A DNA stretch of 64,000 nt from Sulfidibacter corallicola (lineage in GTDB: Bacteria > Acidobacteriota > Holophagae > Acanthopleuribacterales > Acanthopleuribacteraceae): the NCBI RefSeq assembly GCF_017498545.1, contig NZ_CP071793.1:11278256-11342255 (forward strand). The letters run 5' to 3'. Made by a program: the position numbers and the translations under genes. A model generated the notes under the pieces. The model was not told where the DNA came from. It saw nothing but the letters and a program-made list of their open reading frames with translations, and did no database searches. Below are positions 10,401 through 19,600 of this stretch, in pieces; position 1 is the stretch's first letter, and the number at the start of each line of letters is the position of its first letter.

Positions 10401-12519
10401 CCTGACGCCCAACATCGGCAACCTGGACCCGGCCTCGGGCATCGCGGGCCTGATCAAGATCCTGCTTTGCATGCAGGCCCGCACGCTGCCGCCCCAGATC
10501 GGCTACGCCGAACCCAATCCCCACGTGGACCTGGACGACTCGCCCTTCAGAATCGAGCGCGAGGCGCGCGACTGGTCACCCACCGATGCGGCCGGCACCC
10601 CGATCCCGCGTCGCGCCGGTCTGCACTCCTACTCCTGGGGCGGCACCAACGTGCACCTGGTCGTCGAGCAAGCACCACCGGAAACGTCGAGCCCGACCCA
10701 GGATGGTCCCCGACTGGCGGTCTTCTCGGCGAGAAACGAAAGCCTGCTGCGGAACCAGGTGGCGAGCATGCTGGCGTTCCTGAAACGTCGCCCGGAAGTG
10801 GACCCGACCGCTCTGTGCGCCACCCTGCAACTGGGCCGGGAAGCCATGCCGGCCAGGCTGGCGTGCCTGGCGCGAAGCACTTCCGAGCTGACGGGCAAAC
10901 TGGAGACCTGGATGGGAGGCGAGGTCCGGCCACCCAAATGCTGGTCCGGCACGATCCCCGACGGTCGTCCCAAGGCCGCCATGATCGGCGACACGCCCGC
11001 CTGCCGCACCTACGTGGCCGAACTGTTTCGCGGCGGCTTTCTGGCCAAGGTTGCGGCGCTGTGGGTCGACGGCGCGACGATCCCCTGGCTGGCGCTCTAC
11101 GACAACCGGCGTCCCCGACTGCTTCGCCTGCCCACCTATCCCTTCGAAACGCGTTTCTGCCCGTTCCTGCCGCGCACCGGCGCTCGTCGGAGGGGTCCCG
11201 CCCATGATCGCGACCAACTGGCCGCATGGCTGGAGGCCGTCGCCACCGGTGAACTGAACCCCGACGACCTGCTCGATCGACTGGCACCACCGATGCCGGC
11301 CACGGAACGGGCCCAACCCATCGAGGCCGAGAGTGCGGAACCCTCGGACGCGCGGCACACCGACGGCGATCCCTTGATCCACTGCCTGCGCCACACCTTG
11401 GCCGGCGTCCTCCACCTGGAACCGGACGAATTGACCGACGAGGCCGACCTGCGCCGCTTCGGGGTCGATTCGCTCACCGGCATGGCCTTCATGAAGGAAC
11501 TCCAGCAGCGCTTCGGCCCCGCGATCCCGATGAGCCTGCTCCTGGAGCACCACTGCCTGCGCGACTTGGCCCAAGCGCTCTGGAGCGACCACGCCGAGCC
11601 GATTCGTCGCGGCCTGAACGGCGAACGCACGGCGCCCCGCGCCTGGTCGCCGTTGGTCGCCATCCAGAGCGGCGGCAATCGGCCCGCGACCTTCTGGGTG
11701 CACGGCGCCATCGGCGACGTGTCCTGGCTGATCGGCGTGGCCCACGGCCTGGGCCCGGACTTCCCGATTTTCGGGCTGGAACCCAGGGGCCTCGAAGGCC
11801 AGGAGCCGCACGGCTCCGTAGCCGAGATGGCGGCCTGTTACCTGGACGCGATTCGCGAGGTGCAGCCCCAGGGACCCTACCACCTGGGCGGCTACTCGGG
11901 CGGGGGCATCGTGGTGCTCGAAATGGTGCGCCAACTCCAGGCCCGCAACGAGGAGGTGGGCCGCATCTTCATCGGCGACACCTTCATGCGCGGTTCGGAC
12001 TACTACGAGGATGCCACGGTCAAACTGCTGGAGAACCTCGACCTGGAGGCCGTGCAACTGACGGCGCTCGCCAATGTCTTCGCGGGCCTGGCCGGTGCCG
12101 AAGAGATCGTCTCCTACCCGCGGCTCGAAGCCCTCGACCGCGACGCCCGCATCGACCTTGTCGCCCACCACCTGGTGGACCACACCAACGCCCCGCGCAC
12201 CCTCGAAGAGACGCGTGCCTGGATCGAACGCAACCTGGAGGTGGGTCGGGCCCTCGCCCATGCCCTGACCGACTACGATCCGCAGCCCCTGGACTTCGTC
12301 AACCGCACCAGTTTCTTCTTCTGCGCCGAGGGCTACATCTCCGCCGACTCCAAGTCCCGGATCCCGATTGCGACGCCGCGGCTCGACCACGTGGATCACT
12401 GGCGGCGCGTGGTCCCCGGCGAAGTGGATGTGGTCGAAGTTCCCTGCGACCACTTCGCCCTCATGCACCAACCCCACGTGACCAAGGTGATCGAACACGT
12501 GAAAGCCACCCTGGTCTGA
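7492..12519 (+). CDS. Terminal PKS: MT0-ACP-ACP-KS0-ACP-TE
   Basis: 1675 aa; AAGGAG lies 6 nt before the ATG, 46 nt after the previous gene. Residues about 20-320 keep the outline of the cluster's MT domains but lack the GAGTGG SAM loop, so this is a pseudo-MT. Two tandem ACPs follow (DSI serines 8731, 9130). The KS has its Cys (DSACCG, codon 9898) and the first His (HGVGG, 10303), but NIGH has become NIGN (10420), so it should not elongate. A helical linker (about 11203-11286) looks like the cluster's docking tails. A last ACP (Ser 11470) and a type I thioesterase follow (GYSGG Ser 11896; His 12451). The pair of ACPs probably serves the KS-AMT ending the upstream gene; KS0 then passes the chain to the ACP-TE for hydrolysis or macrocyclisation. 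This is the only TE in the window, so it is the likely end of the assembly line despite lying upstream of three further synthases. Confidence 0.92.
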   Translation: MQLSESPHSPDSSDPRSSTHHLRQNLLAALGRGWAPELLDAAIRDPETGVSRMEVAPIHRAWLKGMLVDLRREGLSADALPAQVELPAGIWTNLIPRFCANLVAVLRDELPAEQLFEAAPAAVAAALGEALAVPSPLEARLNKTLRLLHRKAGPEAHLLDGLLASPGSHLAHLLGEAADPSRLTALRVQGAGAAHPGYDRARFIELDPLGRMSAEPREPFDLVALAGGFDIDAHRLRMTEAMRWVRSGTVALFLAPSATHPWALTLLGAFGTRFGLDPDRWRDSLGALGWTELHPLHETEENPEWVLFLGELRQALTLTPEPLVADTTEPVHAAPGFASKETAPPVAELNTPAQAFPAAAAASTTAPRPAPPRQGEDLRELLEADLTLTLQDILHVPREDLDLDQDLTDLGMDSIMAGELAAKLSHAFGVKIAPTLFFSSNTAQKIITTLITDFGSALRGHYEIGDPSPAAPATAPVPMAADLLPSDSITAPISTSAETSKGPANSTEEALREALLTDLAVLIEEVLHIAPADLDLDEDLTDLGMDSIMAGEFAAKLGHALNVKIAPTFFFTSNTALKILATLSKEYGEALLAYYGPELQFETAVSPTSKAQPETPTGASSSEPTTDHTVALPSNPTEQNPPIAVIGMAGSFSGAANPDELWENLLAGRESLSPLPEARWRHLGRPAFSEKAAGLRAGVIPYAETFDARHFGISPREAETMDPRQRLTLKWAWEALESAGYPPSETRSWHTAVFVGIENNEFSEYLDPADPFFGTSTGPTMVANRISYHFDWHGPSEITDSACCGSLVAVHRAIRALQSGEAETALAGGVSLIYSPTNTIEGVAAGMLSPKGCTRAFDREAEGWVIGEGGGLVLLKPLARAIADRDPILGVIRGSAANHGGRVSSLTAPNPERMRSAATTALARAGIDPGTVTFVEAHGVGGELVDAAEMSGLMRAYRAPTDPGHCVLGSLTPNIGNLDPASGIAGLIKILLCMQARTLPPQIGYAEPNPHVDLDDSPFRIEREARDWSPTDAAGTPIPRRAGLHSYSWGGTNVHLVVEQAPPETSSPTQDGPRLAVFSARNESLLRNQVASMLAFLKRRPEVDPTALCATLQLGREAMPARLACLARSTSELTGKLETWMGGEVRPPKCWSGTIPDGRPKAAMIGDTPACRTYVAELFRGGFLAKVAALWVDGATIPWLALYDNRRPRLLRLPTYPFETRFCPFLPRTGARRRGPAHDRDQLAAWLEAVATGELNPDDLLDRLAPPMPATERAQPIEAESAEPSDARHTDGDPLIHCLRHTLAGVLHLEPDELTDEADLRRFGVDSLTGMAFMKELQQRFGPAIPMSLLLEHHCLRDLAQALWSDHAEPIRRGLNGERTAPRAWSPLVAIQSGGNRPATFWVHGAIGDVSWLIGVAHGLGPDFPIFGLEPRGLEGQEPHGSVAEMAACYLDAIREVQPQGPYHLGGYSGGGIVVLEMVRQLQARNEEVGRIFIGDTFMRGSDYYEDATVKLLENLDLEAVQLTALANVFAGLAGAEEIVSYPRLEALDRDARIDLVAHHLVDHTNAPRTLEETRAWIERNLEVGRALAHALTDYDPQPLDFVNRTSFFFCAEGYISADSKSRIPIATPRLDHVDHWRRVVPGEVDVVEVPCDHFALMHQPHVTKVIEHVKATLV

Positions 12520-12594
12520 GGCCCGCGCGGCGCCGAGTCCGCCCAACCCGAACGCAAATCCCCATTTCCATCGTCACATTTCAGGAGGTACCTC

Positions 12595-13710
12595 GTGTCA
12601 CGCCATTACGACGTCGCCATTGTCGGCGGCTACGGTGAAGTCGGAATTCACACGGCCAGATATCTGGAAGAACAGGGCCACAGGGTCGTGGTCGGCGGCC
12701 GCTCGCCGGCGAAAGGCCGCGACGTCATGAACCGCGAGCGCATCGACGCCGCGGTCACCCATCTGGACCTGTACGACCCCAACTCGCTGGCCGCCTTCTG
12801 CGGCTCCGCCAAGCTGGTGATCAACACCGCCGGACCCTCGAGCTCGATCGAGGACCGCATCGCCCAGGCGGCCGTGGACGCCGGCAGCCACTTCATCGAC
12901 GTCGGCATCATGGAAGTGCTCGACAAGCAAATGGCCGAGCGCGAGGAAGAGCTGAAGCAAAAAGACCTCGCGTGCATCTACGGCACCGGCCTGCACCCCG
13001 GCCTCGACGACATCATCGCCCAGTACGCCGACATCCAGGCATCCAAGGAGCTTGACGAACTGGACAGCCTGGAAGTGTTCTTCGGCGACAAGTCGCCCTG
13101 GAACGGCAAAGGCAGCCTGCGCGACATCGTCTGGGGTTTCCACGAGGGCGCGCTCTCGATGTACTTCGGCTTTCTCAAGGACGGCAAGTACAAGCAGGCC
13201 AACCTGTTCAACGGTTTCAAGAAGGTCTATTTCGAGGAAGTCAGCAGGCTGCGCTGGGCGCTGATGTACCAACCGCTGCTGGCCCACCTGGGCAACCGCT
13301 ACACGACGGTCGCGAGCTGGGGCTGGTACGACTTCAGCATCATCCTGTCCTCGCTCTGGACCAAGTACCGGTTCAAACCGGGCAGCGACGATGGCGTGGA
13401 CTACATGTACCGCAAGATCGTGGAGCGCAACCAGGCCTACGAGCACCTGGACACCGACACCTTCCTCTACGTGATCGTCAAGGGCAAGAAAGCGGGCCGC
13501 CACAAGGAACTGGAATACCGCATCGTCCTGCCCCGCAACCGCGGCTATTGGGTGGTCGGCATCGTGCCCGCGATCGCGGCCGACTGGCTGCTGAAGGGCC
13601 GCATCGGGTTCCGCGGTGCCGGCGGCCTGGTGAAGCTGGTCGATCCCATGGATTTCATGGACGAGATGGCCAAGTTCGGCGTCGGCGTCGCGTTTCGCGA
13701 GCGCGTGTGA
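12595..13710 (+). CDS. Saccharopine-dehydrogenase-like NAD(P) oxidoreductase
   Basis: 371 aa. GTG start with a perfect AGGAGG at 12583-12588, 6 nt upstream. The N-terminus is a Rossmann nucleotide-binding fold (VAIVGGYGEVG, then VVGGR about 20 residues on), as in the saccharopine dehydrogenase NADP-binding family. The TAGPSS and DVGIMEV segments fit that family. The C-terminal half has one or two hydrophobic stretches but no convincing membrane anchor. It lies 75 nt after the TE gene and 63 nt before the MT-AMT gene in the same direction, so it is very likely co-transcribed and works on the polyketide. A family precedent is mycobacterial Rv2953, a trans-acting enoylreductase; reduction of an imine or ketone next to the AMT-derived amine is an alternative. 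The family is fairly clear, the substrate is a guess. Confidence 0.82.
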   Translation: MSRHYDVAIVGGYGEVGIHTARYLEEQGHRVVVGGRSPAKGRDVMNRERIDAAVTHLDLYDPNSLAAFCGSAKLVINTAGPSSSIEDRIAQAAVDAGSHFIDVGIMEVLDKQMAEREEELKQKDLACIYGTGLHPGLDDIIAQYADIQASKELDELDSLEVFFGDKSPWNGKGSLRDIVWGFHEGALSMYFGFLKDGKYKQANLFNGFKKVYFEEVSRLRWALMYQPLLAHLGNRYTTVASWGWYDFSIILSSLWTKYRFKPGSDDGVDYMYRKIVERNQAYEHLDTDTFLYVIVKGKKAGRHKELEYRIVLPRNRGYWVVGIVPAIAADWLLKGRIGFRGAGGLVKLVDPMDFMDEMAKFGVGVAFRERV

Positions 13711-13773
13711 GCCACGAAACGCGGATCGCGGGCGGTGCGGGAGCCGCTCGCCACGAATGAGGGAGGTCAAGGT

Positions 13774-16554
13774 ATGGATAGGAACACGTCGGTCCCCGAC
13801 GAACACGGCGAGGCTGCGACCGCCTGGACGCATATGGCGGCAGCGATGCACGACACGGCGGCCCGCGAGGGCGCGGCCCTGGAAAACGACGGCGGCCACG
13901 GTTTCGAAACGCTGGGGCGCCCCCTGCTTTGGCGCACGTTTCGGGGCACGAGCTTCGTTCGCGACGCCGTCGCCGTGGAACGGGACGAACTGGCCCACCA
14001 GTGGCGCGTAATCCCCAAATACGATCGGCTCTTCCAGGCACTGCTGACGATCCTGGAAGGGTTCGACGTGGTGCAGTCGACGGGGACCCGAGTGGTGCCG
14101 CCGGACCCAGTCCGGACAGGCCGTCTCGACGCGGAGCTGGCTCGCCTGGACGCGGCGAAACGAACCTGGCTGGCGGCCTATCCGGACCTGGCTACCAACC
14201 TGGAGTTGCTGGAGACCTGTATCGCCCACCTGCCCGGGGTCTTGGACGGCTCGGTCGCGGCCACGGACGTCCTGTTCCCCGAGGGTTCGCTGCACCTGGT
14301 CGAAGGGGTCTACCGCGGCAACCGCAACAGCGATTACTACAACCGGCTCCTGGCGTGCGGCATCGCCGCGACGGTGGCCGACCTGACCGAGCGCCGACCG
14401 AAATCGGAGAAGATCCGAATCCTCGAAATCGGTGCCGGCACGGGCGGCAGCAGCGCCTTCGTGCTGGAAGCGCTGAAACCGTGGTCGGATCGGCTGGTGT
14501 ACTGGTACACCGATATCTCGGTCAAGTTCCTGAACCATGCCCGGACCCATTTTCAACCGCACTACCCGTTCGTCGAACCGCAACTGTTCGACGTCGCGCG
14601 GGCGCCCGATGCCGGCGAGATCCCACCGGGCACCTGCGACCTGGCCTTCGCCACCAACGTGCTGCACGCCACGCCCCATATCGGCCGCACGTTGCGGCAC
14701 CTGGCCGCGATGATGACGCCCGGCGGCATCGCCATGATCAACGAGCCCACCCACATCCAGCATTTCGGCACCCTGACCTTCGGGCTGCTCGACGGCTGGT
14801 GGCTCTTCGAGGACGGCGAGCGACGCATCCCCCACTCGCCCCTGCTCGACCGGGACGCCTGGACGCGGAGTTTGCGCGAGAACGGCTTCGCCGAAGTGGC
14901 CTGTTTCGGCCGCGGCGAGCGCAGTGCCGTCGCCTCGCTGCAACACGTCATCACGGCCCGCTACGACGGCGTGCCCCGACCATCGGCCGAACCGCGCGAA
15001 GCACCGACCAGGGTCAAGACCTACGGCCCCTTCAAGCCGATGAACGCCGACCTGATCCAGGCCCAGCGCGCCGGTGCCAAGCTCTCGGATCGCAAGCGCG
15101 AGTACCTGGCCGCCTTCACGGAACACTACCGCGGCAAGAATCCCACCTCGCGCGCCAACGCCCAGAAGTTCCGCGCCCGGTATGCCGACCAGCGAGCCAT
15201 CGCCTTCTTCCACCCCACGCTCAAGGAACTCTGCTTTCCGCTGGAGTTGGACGAAGCCGAGGGCGCCGCCCTGCGCGACGTGGACGGCAACGAGTACCTC
15301 GACATCGCCATGGACTTCGGCTGCAACCTGTTCGGGCACCGGGCGCCGTTTCTGGTGGAGGCGATGCGCGGCCGCATCGCCAACGGCCTGGCGCTGGGCA
15401 TGCGGCCGCCCTCGGCGGCCCGAGCGGCCGAACTGCTTTGCGAACTGACCGGACACGAGCGCGCCGTCTTCACCCAGTCGGGCACCGAGGCCGTCATGAC
15501 GGCGGTCCGGCTGGCGCGCCACGCCACCGGCCGCCACCAAATCGTGATCTTCGCCAACTCCTACCACGGCCACGCCGACGGCGTGCTGGCCTACGGCATG
15601 ATCGAGGACGGTCGTCTGCTGACCAAGCCGATCTCCCCGGCGATCCCGCCAGGCATGGTGCGCGACGTGGTGGTGCTGGACTACAACACGCCGGCCTCGC
15701 TGGCCTGGATCGACCGCCACCGCGACAGCCTGGCCGCCGTGCTCGTGGAGCCGATGCAGTCGCGCGGCCTGCACCAGCACCCCGGCCCCTTTCTGCGCGA
15801 ATTGCGGCGCCTCACCGAAGCCGCCGACGTGGCCCTGATCTTCGACGAAATGATCACCGGGTTCCGCACCCATCCGGGCGGGGCCCAAGCCTGGTTCGGT
15901 GTGCGGGCCGACCTGTGCACCTACGGCAAGGTCCTGGGCGGCGGCATCGGCCAGGGCGCCATCGGCGGCAGGGCACGCTACCTGGACGGCATCGACGGGG
16001 GGACTTGGCGGTACGGCGACGACAGCTTCCCCGCCGTGGAACGCACCTTCTTCGCCGGCACCCACTCCCAGAACACCCTCGGCATGGCGGCCGTCGAAGC
16101 CGTCCTGAGCCACTTACGGCAGGCCGGTCCCGAGCTGCAGCACGCACTCAACCGAACCTGCGCCGAAATGGCCCGCCGCCTCAACGCCTTCTTCATCGCC
16201 GAGGAAGTGCCCATGATGGTCCAGTACTTCGCTTCGCTGTTCCGCTTCGAGCCCAACGGTCCGCTCAGCCCGATCGACCAGAGCCTGTTCGTCTACACCC
16301 TGCGCGACAAGGGCATCATGATCAGCGAAATCGGCAACAACTTCCTTTCCACCGCCCACCGGCCCGAGGATATCGATCGCTTGGTCGCTGTCGTCGCCGA
16401 GGCGGTATCCGACCTGAGACTCGGCGGCTTCCTGCCGCGCCGAAAACCGGCACGGGCCCCGATCCTGCCGGAACCGCCCTACCGAACAGACACCGCGCCC
16501 AAGACGGGCTCACCGAAATGGGGGGCACTGCTGGCCGAGCTCGACATCCCCTGA
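13774..16554 (+). CDS. Free-standing C-methyltransferase-aminotransferase didomain (MT-AMT)
   Basis: 926 aa. I choose the ATG at 13774 because GGGAGG sits 7 nt upstream; an in-frame GTG at 13735 lacks a comparable site. The N-terminal MT (about 13830-14990) has the helical lid, the SAM loop (ILEIGAGTGGSS), a TNVLHAT motif and the LTFGLLDGWW signature seen in all MTs here. It most resembles the second MT of the gene ending at 48507. The C-terminal half (about 15020-16430) is a PLP aminotransferase nearly duplicating the one at 5930-7350, with catalytic Lys at 15928-15930. There is no KS, ACP or docking helix, so it must act in trans on carrier-bound intermediates. It probably arose by fusion of an MT copy to an AMT copy. 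Its likely job is alpha-methylation plus beta-transamination, or backing up the pseudo-MT module. Function is inferred from domains. Confidence 0.9.
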   Translation: MDRNTSVPDEHGEAATAWTHMAAAMHDTAAREGAALENDGGHGFETLGRPLLWRTFRGTSFVRDAVAVERDELAHQWRVIPKYDRLFQALLTILEGFDVVQSTGTRVVPPDPVRTGRLDAELARLDAAKRTWLAAYPDLATNLELLETCIAHLPGVLDGSVAATDVLFPEGSLHLVEGVYRGNRNSDYYNRLLACGIAATVADLTERRPKSEKIRILEIGAGTGGSSAFVLEALKPWSDRLVYWYTDISVKFLNHARTHFQPHYPFVEPQLFDVARAPDAGEIPPGTCDLAFATNVLHATPHIGRTLRHLAAMMTPGGIAMINEPTHIQHFGTLTFGLLDGWWLFEDGERRIPHSPLLDRDAWTRSLRENGFAEVACFGRGERSAVASLQHVITARYDGVPRPSAEPREAPTRVKTYGPFKPMNADLIQAQRAGAKLSDRKREYLAAFTEHYRGKNPTSRANAQKFRARYADQRAIAFFHPTLKELCFPLELDEAEGAALRDVDGNEYLDIAMDFGCNLFGHRAPFLVEAMRGRIANGLALGMRPPSAARAAELLCELTGHERAVFTQSGTEAVMTAVRLARHATGRHQIVIFANSYHGHADGVLAYGMIEDGRLLTKPISPAIPPGMVRDVVVLDYNTPASLAWIDRHRDSLAAVLVEPMQSRGLHQHPGPFLRELRRLTEAADVALIFDEMITGFRTHPGGAQAWFGVRADLCTYGKVLGGGIGQGAIGGRARYLDGIDGGTWRYGDDSFPAVERTFFAGTHSQNTLGMAAVEAVLSHLRQAGPELQHALNRTCAEMARRLNAFFIAEEVPMMVQYFASLFRFEPNGPLSPIDQSLFVYTLRDKGIMISEIGNNFLSTAHRPEDIDRLVAVVAEAVSDLRLGGFLPRRKPARAPILPEPPYRTDTAPKTGSPKWGALLAELDIP

Positions 16555-16678
16555 GCCCGGCCGTCCCAGGGACCGAACGAGACCGAGCCGCCGCCCGCCG
16601 ACCTCGAACACCGGCACCCATGGCCGCAAGGGGGCGTGATCGGCAGCGCCGGAGGCATCCGGCATTTGGAGGATTGCA

Positions 16679-19600
16679 ATGGCATCGATCGATCGAGACA
16701 AGGAACCCGGCACCGGTTCGCCGTCGGACCGAACCAGCGAGGGCGAAACGCCCCACCCAACGCGCCAGTCGATGGACATCGCCATCGTGGGCATGGCCTG
16801 TCGTTTTCCGGGCTGTTCCGACTGGGGCGGCTACTGGAAGAACCTGCGCGACGGGGTGAACGCGATCGAGGAAATCCCTCCGGACCGCTGGGACACGACC
16901 CGCTACTATTCGCCGGACGTCAACGAGCCCAACAAGAGTGCGGGCAAATGGTCGGGCCTGGTGGTCGACCACAACCGCTTCGACAACCAGTTCTTCCACA
17001 TCTCGCCACGGGAGGCGATGAACATGGAGCCCCAGCAGCGCCTGTTGCTGGAAGAGACCTGGCACTGCATCGAGGATTCGGGCATCCCGCTCGCCCATCT
17101 CCAAGAGGTGCCGACCTCGGTCTCGGTCGGCGTCATCACCAACGGGTACCACGGCCGCATCTCCTCCCGCGAGGAGGCCATCGACGCCTATGCCGCCCTG
17201 GGCCACTACGGCTCGATCGCCTCCAACCGCATCTCCTACACCTTCAATTTCAGCGGCGCCTCGCTTTCGATGGACGGCGCCTGCGCCTCCTCGCTCTACG
17301 CCCTCCACCACGCCAAGCTGAGCCTGGAGCGCGGTGAGTGCCGTTACGCCCTGGCCGCCGGTGTCAGCATCACCAACTACCTCTGGAAATTCCTGGCCTA
17401 CTCCAAACAGCGCATCCTCAGTCCCGACGGCCAGTGCAAGACCTTCGACAAGGACGCCAACGGCTTCGTGCCGGGCGAAGGCGTGGGCGTGGTCCTGTTG
17501 CAGCCGCTGGAACAGGCGATCGCCGACGGCAACGTGATCTACGGCGTGCTCAAGGGCTCGGCGGTCAACCACGTCGGCACATCCCACACGATTTCGGCGC
17601 CGCGCGTCGACGCCCAGCGCAACGTGATCCTGGCCGCCTACGAGAACGCCGGCATCGCGCCGTCCGAGCTGTCCTACCTCGAAGCCCACGGCACCGGGAC
17701 CTCGCTCGGCGATCCCATCGAAATCGAGGCCCTCAGCCAAGTGTTCGCGCCGGACACCGACGAGCGCGGCTTCTGCGGGATCGGTTCGGCCAAGACCAAC
17801 GTCGGCCATCTGGAGGCCTGCGCCGGCCTGGCCGGCCTGATCAAGATCCTGCTCATGATGCGCCACCGCCAAATGGCCCCGACGCTGAACCTGGACACGA
17901 TCAACCCCATGATCGACTTCGCGCGCTCGCCCTTCGTGCCGGTCACCGAACCCCACGCCTGGCAACCGCGCGCGGCGGACAAACCCCTGCTGGCGGGGAT
18001 CAGCGCCTTCGGTTTCGGCGGCTCCAACGCCCACGCGGTGCTGGCCTCGTTCGAAGATCACCGCACGCCCGACCGCAGCCCCGAACCCGGCGAGCACCTG
18101 TTCCTGCTCAGCGCCAAGTCCAAGCGCGCCTTGCACGCGACCCTCGCCCGCTGGCGCGCCTTCAGCGCAAGCGAGGCCTTCGAAGAGCTGGACTTCTCCG
18201 ACATCTGCCGTACCGTGGCGCGCTCGCGCGGCGACTTTCCCGTGCGTGCCGGGACCCTGGTCGCCAACAAGAACGAGCTGCGCCAATGGTTGCAACGGCC
18301 CGAGACCGAGATGCACAGGCCCGCCACCGCGCCTTTGGTGGCGGCCTTTTCCGAATGCTGCCTCAACGGCTGGACCGACCTGAAAACGCTGTACGCGCGG
18401 GAGTCGCTGTTCCGCGAGGCCCTGGACGCGTTGCTGACGAACCTGGCCCGGCCCGAGCACGGGCTTTCGTGGGATTGGCACGACGCGATACGGGTCCCGG
18501 TCTGGCCCGATGCGGACAAGGCCTCGTTCCGCTTCTGCGTGGCGATCGCCCGCTTCGACATGTTGACCCAACTGGGTGTGACCCCCTCGCTCGTGGTCGC
18601 CGGTTCGGACCAGGTCTACCAGGCCTGTTGCGCCGCCGGCGTGTTGGAACCGCGCCAAGCCCTGGCCCTGCTGCGCGGCGAGCGGACCGCCGACCAGGTA
18701 CGCCTGTCCCGCCCGAGCATCCCCCTCTACGACCCGGTCCACAAGCGCCGTTTCCGCCGCTATCACATCACCGCCGCATCGCTGGAACACCTGCGCCGCG
18801 ACCTGGTGGTGACGCCGCGCGAGGTGCGCACCTTCCTGGACAAGGCCAGCCTGCTGATCAAGAACCAGTTCTCCTTCCTCAAGTTCCTCCGTGGCTGGGC
18901 GAACCTGACCGAGCGCTACCAGCTCGACCTCTTCGACCTGATCCGCCAGCCCGACCTGGCCGAAGACACCCATCACGACGGCCCCCGACTGCTGGCCACC
19001 ATCGCGATCTCCACCAGCCTGCACCAGGTCAACCTCAAGTGGAACCTGAGCGACCTGGTCCACGTGGGCGACACGCGCTTCACCGAGCTGGTCAACCTGG
19101 TGGCCCGCGAAGTGATGCCTCGCGAGGAACTGATCGCCTGGTTGTTACACAAACCGGTGGATCTGGAGGCCTTGGCCGAAGCGGTCAACCGCAGGCAGGA
19201 CCGCCTGGACCCCGATTTCGACTACCGCTGGCTGGGCGACCGCGAGTCGCGCCTGGACGAACTGCCCAACCTGCAGGAGTGGAAGGACGCGTTGGCGGGC
19301 CTGGCCCTCGGTGAGATCCTGACGGAACTCTGCACCGAACACCGCATGTTGACGATCGGTGCTTCGGACGCCGATGGCAACCTGCCCGGCGTGCACTTCA
19401 GCGCCTTGGGCGATCACTCGTTCCTGGCTTCGCTGCTGGAACTGGCACTTCAGGGCGCGCCCATCCGCTGGCAACACATCTATCCCGACCACTCCTATCG
19501 CAAGGTGCCGCTGCCGATCTACGCCTTCGACCGCCACGCGTTCTGGCCGGTGGACAAGGGTCACCACGTGGACGACGCCGTCCTGAGGGAACGCCTGGAG

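Noticed and set aside
12598..16113. Very long minus-strand open frame across genes 3 and 4
   Set aside because: Shadow frame caused by GC-rich codon bias; repetitive low-complexity translation with no motif.
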